From Chitinophagaceae bacterium (GTDB lineage Bacteria > Bacteroidota > Bacteroidia > Chitinophagales > Chitinophagaceae), in the NCBI GenBank assembly GCA_019747705.1, contig JAIEQM010000002.1, positions 1 through 47,312 of the forward strand: DNA of 47,312 nucleotides, in the 5' to 3' direction. Shown here in pieces: positions 43,232-47,312 of the stretch. Position 1 is the stretch's first letter. The number at the start of each line of letters is the position of its first letter. Made by a program: the position numbers and the translations under genes. The notes under the pieces were generated by a model, which saw only the letters and a program-made list of their open reading frames with translations, ran no database searches and had not been told where the DNA came from.

Positions 43232-44575
43232 TTATTGTTTTACGAATGTTTTGGTGATGTTCAGACCTTCATCGTTTAACTTTACAATATAAGTGCCACC
43301 GGCGAGCGCTGCCAGGTTCAAACGGATTTTATTCATACCAGTTTGCACACCTGCCTGTATGTTCTGCACCATTTTGCCTGCGGCATCAAATATTTGGATA
43401 TTAGTACTGAATGCTTTTTTAGAACTGAACACCAGCTCTGTATAATCAGAAGCGGGGTTAGGGTAAAGCATCAGCGTAATGGATTTTACTTCACAATCGC
43501 TGGCGAGTATTTTTGAATAGGTAAAAGATCCGTCTTTATCAATCTGTTTTAAACGGTAATAAACTTTGCCCGCTTCCGCATCTGTAAAATTATAATCACT
43601 GGGGTTTCCTTTTGCATCAATGGTGCCAATAGCGTTCCAGTTAACAGCGTCCTTACTTTTTTCAATGATGAATTTTTCGCTGTTCATTTCATATTCTGTT
43701 TTCCAGATGAGGTTGGCTCCATTATCCTTACAATAACTGTTAAATGCACTGAGGATAATGGGTAAGGCGCTGTTGTTATTGCCAACAGTCCACAATGAAA
43801 AATCATTCACATTGTCTTTTTGCACCCAGTTGGCAGTAGTATTTCTTGAATCTGGCGCTATCTGAACCCAGCTTACCCCGTTATTGGTGCTTTTCCATAG
43901 TACAGCAGTATTTTCTAACACACCATTTAATTCTGCATCTAAGTAATAAAAACGAACAGATGCATTTAAACCCGTATTGTTAGCAGGTTGAATATTATAA
44001 TAACGCTGAATTAAACCTGTTGAACTTCCGTTTAACACAAAGGCAGTAGCAATTCTTGTAATGGTTGTATTGCCAAGTGCCGGAGAGCTTACAAATTCTA
44101 CTCCAATATTAGCCGGGTTTATATTGGCCAATGGAGATGAAAACGTTCTTGTGGTTGTTACATTGCCGGTATTGGCGGCATCATCAGTTACTCTTGTTGC
44201 ATTCGCTTCGTTTACAATCACAGCAGTTGGGCTTAATGTAATTGCCCTGTTTTTTACGTTGAGCATACCGCTCATATCAAGCTGGTTATCTACTCCAATA
44301 TTGTTCAGCAGGTTTACGCCTCCTGTATTATTGATGGTGAGATTGTAAAAATTGCCTGTGCCGGTGCCACCAATTGTTGAGGCTGTGCTTCCTGTTAGTG
44401 CAATGGTTCCTGTTCCCGCCGTAAATGTTCCATTATTTACAAAATTCACATTGTTTAATGTAATGGGTACATTGCCCACAATCGTAACAGAAGCACCGGG
44501 TGTAATGGTAAAACTCTGTTGTGCTGAAAGTGTTGCAGACGATAAAAGCAGGGCCGCCAGCGTAAGGTATCTCAT
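43232..44575 (-). CDS. T9SS-secreted protein with C-terminal sorting domain
   Basis: The 447-aa protein has a Sec signal (LAALLLSSATLSAQQ), a repetitive Gly/Thr/Asn-rich beta-solenoid-like N-terminal half (NNVNFVNNGTFTAGTGTIALTGS...), a middle domain of the 'LSAFNSYCKDNGANLIWKTEYEMNSEKFIIEKS' type often linked to T9SS cargo, and a type A sorting domain at the C-terminus: 'LYPNPASDYTELVFSSKKAF...IQIFDAAGKMV...GTYIVKLNDEGLNITKTFVKQ'. It is exported through the Por/type IX system and anchored or released at the surface. The ligand is unknown. Confidence 0.92.
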   Translation of the reverse strand: MRYLTLAALLLSSATLSAQQSFTITPGASVTIVGNVPITLNNVNFVNNGTFTAGTGTIALTGSTASTIGGTGTGNFYNLTINNTGGVNLLNNIGVDNQLDMSGMLNVKNRAITLSPTAVIVNEANATRVTDDAANTGNVTTTRTFSSPLANINPANIGVEFVSSPALGNTTITRIATAFVLNGSSTGLIQRYYNIQPANNTGLNASVRFYYLDAELNGVLENTAVLWKSTNNGVSWVQIAPDSRNTTANWVQKDNVNDFSLWTVGNNNSALPIILSAFNSYCKDNGANLIWKTEYEMNSEKFIIEKSKDAVNWNAIGTIDAKGNPSDYNFTDAEAGKVYYRLKQIDKDGSFTYSKILASDCEVKSITLMLYPNPASDYTELVFSSKKAFSTNIQIFDAAGKMVQNIQAGVQTGMNKIRLNLAALAGGTYIVKLNDEGLNITKTFVKQ

Positions 44576-44804
44576 ATATGCGTTTTTAGAAGTTTAAATG
44601 TAGAAATAATTTTCTCTAATGTAAATACCCTTTTTGGGGGATTCTACTGTCGTTTAGTAAAAGGACGAAGCCATTGAGTAAACGGCGTTTTTTGCAAAAG
44701 AAAGACGAGAAGATTTGTTTATGATTTTGTTAATGGAAAGGAGTAATTCTTGTATTCACATTAACATTGAGTGATGTAGGTTTAATCAACCAAATTTTAA
44801 ACGT

Positions 44805-45227
44805 ATGACACAGAAACCATCTGCCGCCTTTATTGGCGCATCATGGATAGCACTCGGTTCCGGCATCCTGGCTTTTATAATCGGTGTATGGAATGCTGAA
44901 ATGGAACTCAATGAAAAAGGATACTATTTCACTGTACTCATGTTTGTATTGTTTGCCGCCGTATCTCTTCAAAAATGTGTGCGTGACAGAATGGAAGGCT
45001 TGCCTGTTACCAATATCTATTACGGACTTAGCTGGACTGCCACCATTATGGCTTTGGTGCTGATGGCTGTGGGTTTGTGGAATGCAACGATTACAAAAGC
45101 TGAAAAAGGGTTTTACAGTATGAGTTTTATGCTGAGCATGTTTGCCGCTATTGCTGTGCAGAAGAATACAAGGGATAGTGAGATGAATGAGAGAAGGATT
45201 GAATGGGTTCAAAGGTTCAAAGGTTGA
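44805..45227 (+). CDS. YiaA/YiaB-type inner-membrane protein
   Basis: The 140-aa protein has two copies of the yiaAB two-helix module (ASWIALGSGILAFIIGVWNAEMELNEKGYYFTVLMF... and LSWTATIMALVLMAVGLWNATITKAEKGFYSMSFML...), each followed by 'LFAAVSLQK..RD' or 'MFAAIAVQKNTRD'. Function unknown. Its last six codons (VQRFKG) and its stop codon are made by the first three units of the 8-bp minisatellite, so the array has grown into or out of the gene end. Confidence 0.88.
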   Translation: MTQKPSAAFIGASWIALGSGILAFIIGVWNAEMELNEKGYYFTVLMFVLFAAVSLQKCVRDRMEGLPVTNIYYGLSWTATIMALVLMAVGLWNATITKAEKGFYSMSFMLSMFAAIAVQKNTRDSEMNERRIEWVQRFKG

Positions 45228-45579
45228 AAGGTTGAAAGGTTCAAAGGTTCAAAGGTTGAAAGGTTGAAAGGTTGAAAGGTTCAAAGGTTCAAAGGTTCAA
45301 AGGTTGAAAGGTTCAAAGGTTCAAAGGTTGAAAGGTTGAAAGGTTGAAAGGTTCAAAGGTTGAAAGGTTCAAAGGTTGAAAGGTTCAAAGGTTCAAAGGT
45401 TGAAAGGTTCAAAGGTTGAAAGGTTGAAAGGTTCAAAGGTTCAAAGGTTGAAAGGTTCAAAGGTTCAAAGGTTCAAAGGTTGAAAGGTTCAAAGGTTCAA
45501 AGGTTCAAAGGTTGAAAGGTTGAAAGGTTCAAAGGTTGAAAGGTTGAAAGGTTGAAAGGTTGAAAGGTTGAAAGGTTGA
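45207..45579. repeat. 8-bp minisatellite, 47 units, two unit types
   Basis: Tandem AAAGGTTS, where S is G or C. Every one of the 47 units is otherwise identical; I count 24 G units and 23 C units, intermixed. Successive run lengths, starting with C, are 2,2,2,3,3,1,2,3,1,1,1,1,2,1,1,2,2,1,3,1,3,2,1,6. No indels interrupt the period. It begins inside the YiaA-like coding region. It is not a CRISPR array: there are no spacers. Confidence 0.97.
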
Positions 45580-45625
45580 GGAGCGCAAGTTAATTAAGAT
45601 ACAACCTTAAGCTTGAACGGTTTTA

Positions 45626-45688
45626 GCTCCGGAGGAGCAACCTGTTTATAGCAAAAACAAACACGCATCGTTTGGCTCCGTAGGAGCC
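45626..45688. repeat. Two GCTCC/GGAGC hairpin repeats (family D)
   Basis: GCTCC-GGA-GGAGC at 45626-45638, followed by AACCTGTTTATAGCAA, and GGCTCC-GTA-GGAGCC at 45674-45688, followed by GCCTGATAACAT, are two copies of a small palindromic repeat. I recall 'AGCTCCGGAGGAGC.ACCTGTTT' as a frequent intergenic motif in this group (memory, not checked). Confidence 0.6.
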
Positions 45689-45759
45689 GCCTGATAACAT
45701 GATATTGAGTAGGAATCTGTTTCATTTTGTGAGCCGCTGCGAATTTTTGATGCTGCTAT

Positions 45760-45857
45760 GGAAACGGAACCCCTGAAGTGAGTGACGTTCCGAAGCTTCG
45801 TTCGGAATTTCGCTTTGCTCAACAAAAACGTCGCCATAAGCACCACTGTCCGTAACC
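45760..45857 (-). repeat. Dispersed repeat family C, copy 2 (inverted)
   Basis: The reverse complement of this stretch reproduces the ordered blocks of copy 1 at 28239-28330: GGTTACGG, CTTATG, CGTTTTTGTTGAGCAAAGCG, a GAAGCTTC-type hairpin, GGAACGTC.CTC and GTTCCGTTTCC. With the minisatellite and family D it fills the 723-bp gap 45228-45950. Confidence 0.75.
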
Positions 45858-45950
45858 AAACAATTCTTTTCAATTGGCCGTTGCTAACCTTTTTTTATAC
45901 TGTTGGAAATTGGATTTTTCCCCCGAAATTTGCTGACCTAATTAGAATGT

Positions 45951-47174
45951 ATGATTGATATAAAAGTTCCGGTGGTTGGCGAAAGCATCAGCGAAGTAAC
46001 CCTGCTCAAATGGACCAAAGCAGATGGGGCATGGGTGGAGCGTGATGAGGTGATTGCCGAACTGGAAAGTGAAAAGGCAACCTTTGAAATTAATGCAGAA
46101 AAAGCAGGCATTTTAAAACACGGTGCTGCCGAAGCTGATACGGTAAAGATTGGTGATGTGGTTTGTCAAATTGATGAAACAGCAACCAAGCCTGAAGGGG
46201 TTGCTGCTCCCGCAAAAGAAGAAAAGAAAGAAACACCTGCTCCCAAAGTTGAAACGGCAGCTCCTGTTGCTGCTGTGAGTAATGATATAAAAGCAACGCC
46301 TGTTGCTGCAGCCATTATTGCTGATAAAAAAGTAGATGTAGGTTCCATTAAACCCAGCGGCAGCGGCGGAAAGATTTTGAAAGATGATGTACTGCAGGCC
46401 CTGAGCAATCCCGGTAAAGTTTCCTTTAACGGAGGTGGATTGGGCAGCCGTAATGTGCGGAAAGAAAAGATGAGCAACCTGCGCAAAACCATCAGCCGCC
46501 GTTTAGTTGAAAGCAAGAACACCACGGCCATGCTCACTACGTTTAATGAAGTGGATATGGGCCGCATTATGGAAACACGCACTAAGTACAAAGACAAATT
46601 CAAAGAAATACATGGCGTAAACCTGGGCTTTATGAGCTTTTTTGCCAAAGCCTGTGCCATTGCATTGAGCGAATGGCCTGCGGTAAATGCTTATATTGAC
46701 AGCGATGAAATTATTTATCACGACTATGCTGATATTTCCATTGCTGTTTCCACACCCCGTGGCCTGACCGTTCCCGTTATGCGGAATGTGGAAAGCATGA
46801 GCATGGCTGATGTGGAAAAAAAAGTAGTGGAGCTTGCAGGTAAAGCACGTGATAATAAATTAACAATGGAAGAACTCACGGGCGGCACGTTCACCATTAC
46901 CAATGGCGGTGTGTTCGGAAGTTTAATGAGTACACCCATTATTAATTTGCCGCAAAGTGCTATCTTAGGCATGCACAAAATACAGGAAAGGCCGATGGCT
47001 GTGAATGGACAAGTTGTGATACGGCCGATGATGTATGTAGCATTGAGTTATGACCATCGTATTATAGACGGAAGGGAAAGTGTGAGCTTCCTGGTAAGAG
47101 TAAAAGAATTGCTGGAGAATCCTGAACTGTTATTGTTTGGGAAAGACCCGGTAAAGACTCTGTTAGAAGTATAA
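45951..47174 (+). CDS. sucB: Dihydrolipoamide succinyltransferase (2-oxoglutarate dehydrogenase E2)
   Basis: The 407-aa E2 subunit has a lipoyl domain at 1-75 with lipoyl-Lys42 ([11 protein letters not shown]), an Ala/Pro/Glu-rich linker, a peripheral subunit-binding domain at about 118-158 ([19 protein letters not shown]...GKILKDDV) and the catalytic domain from about 175 with '[11 protein letters not shown]' (His369, Asp373). It accepts the succinyl group from SucA and passes it to CoA. The single lipoyl domain and length are normal. E3 (lipoamide dehydrogenase) is not in the window. Confidence 0.96.
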   Translation: MIDIKVPVVGESISEVTLLKWTKADGAWVERDEVIAELESEKATFEINAEKAGILKHGAAEADTVKIGDVVCQIDETATKPEGVAAPAKEEKKETPAPKVETAAPVAAVSNDIKATPVAAAIIADKKVDVGSIKPSGSGGKILKDDVLQALSNPGKVSFNGGGLGSRNVRKEKMSNLRKTISRRLVESKNTTAMLTTFNEVDMGRIMETRTKYKDKFKEIHGVNLGFMSFFAKACAIALSEWPAVNAYIDSDEIIYHDYADISIAVSTPRGLTVPVMRNVESMSMADVEKKVVELAGKARDNKLTMEELTGGTFTITNGGVFGSLMSTPIINLPQSAILGMHKIQERPMAVNGQVVIRPMMYVALSYDHRIIDGRESVSFLVRVKELLENPELLLFGKDPVKTLLEV

Positions 47175-47205
47175 AACACCTCGTAACTTCTAACGGTTAC
47201 TTGCT

Positions 47206-47246
47206 AAAAAAGCGTCCTGAACATAAAGGGACGCTTTTTCTTTTTG
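47206..47246 (+). terminator. Intrinsic terminator of sucB
   Basis: AAAAAGCGTCC and GGACGCTTTTT form an 11-bp stem followed by CTTTTTG, about 35 bp after the sucB stop codon. The remaining bases to 47312 show no gene. Confidence 0.9.
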
Positions 47247-47312
47247 TGCGCCATGCATGCCATTGTTCTTTAAAGTTAAAGTCTTGAACAGGCCATCTAA
47301 CGGGAACTGTTA

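Noticed and set aside
45207..45579. CRISPR-like array
   Set aside because: The 8-bp units are contiguous with no spacers, and no cas genes are present.
46166..46660. 164-aa minus-strand open frame opposite sucB
   Set aside because: Shadow of the low-complexity linker and catalytic core of E2.

Overview
The window looks like a chromosomal segment of a Bacteroidota bacterium, most likely family Chitinophagaceae (inference from protein flavour; genus not determinable here). Supporting signs are: lipoprotein and signal-peptide types, a type IX secretion (T9SS) C-terminal sorting domain, a triple-tyrosine regulator, and several promoters with the Bacteroidota -7 box TAnnTTTG (upstream of deaD, def, a SpoU methylase, ahcY and rpsT). 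Palindromic intergenic repeats are also abundant.

Region 1 (about 0.2-23.8 kb) is a beta-glucan utilisation locus. A membrane-spanning one-component regulator (minus strand) is divergent from ten plus-strand genes: a clan GH-A glycosidase fused to a predicted outer-membrane beta-barrel, a multidomain glycan-binding lipoprotein, a GH16 laminarinase lipoprotein, a large cytoplasmic phosphorylase of the GH94/GH149/GH161 type, a GH17 lipoprotein, a GH30 lipoprotein, an MFS sugar symporter fused to a GH17 domain, two cytoplasmic GH17 proteins and a periplasmic GH3 beta-glucosidase. There is no SusC/SusD pair. The inferred route is: surface binding and cutting of beta-1,3 (possibly 1,6-branched) glucan, passage through the barrel fusion, GH3 trimming in the periplasm, import by the MFS-GH17 protein, then GH17 remodelling and phosphorolysis in the cytosol. 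This barrel-enzyme and transporter-enzyme arrangement is the most promising unusual system in the window.

Region 2 (23.8-35.6 kb) is mostly housekeeping: cardiolipin synthase, a Usp protein, DEAD-box helicase, peptide deformylase, RuvX, a UbiA-type prenyltransferase, a VapBC-like toxin-antitoxin pair, a SpoU methyltransferase, adenosylhomocysteinase, an Lrp regulator, a small conserved protein, a GNAT acetyltransferase and a PrsW-like protease.

Region 3 (35.6-47.3 kb) holds a HEPN/Abi-like protein, a zincin-propeller-barrel protein, ribosomal protein S20, and the 2-oxoglutarate dehydrogenase genes sucA and sucB. The latter two are separated by a T9SS cargo protein, a YiaA-like membrane protein, a 173-bp palindrome and a 47-unit 8-bp minisatellite. 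At least four families of dispersed repeats occupy the intergenic gaps. No rRNA, tRNA, IS element or CRISPR array was recognised.
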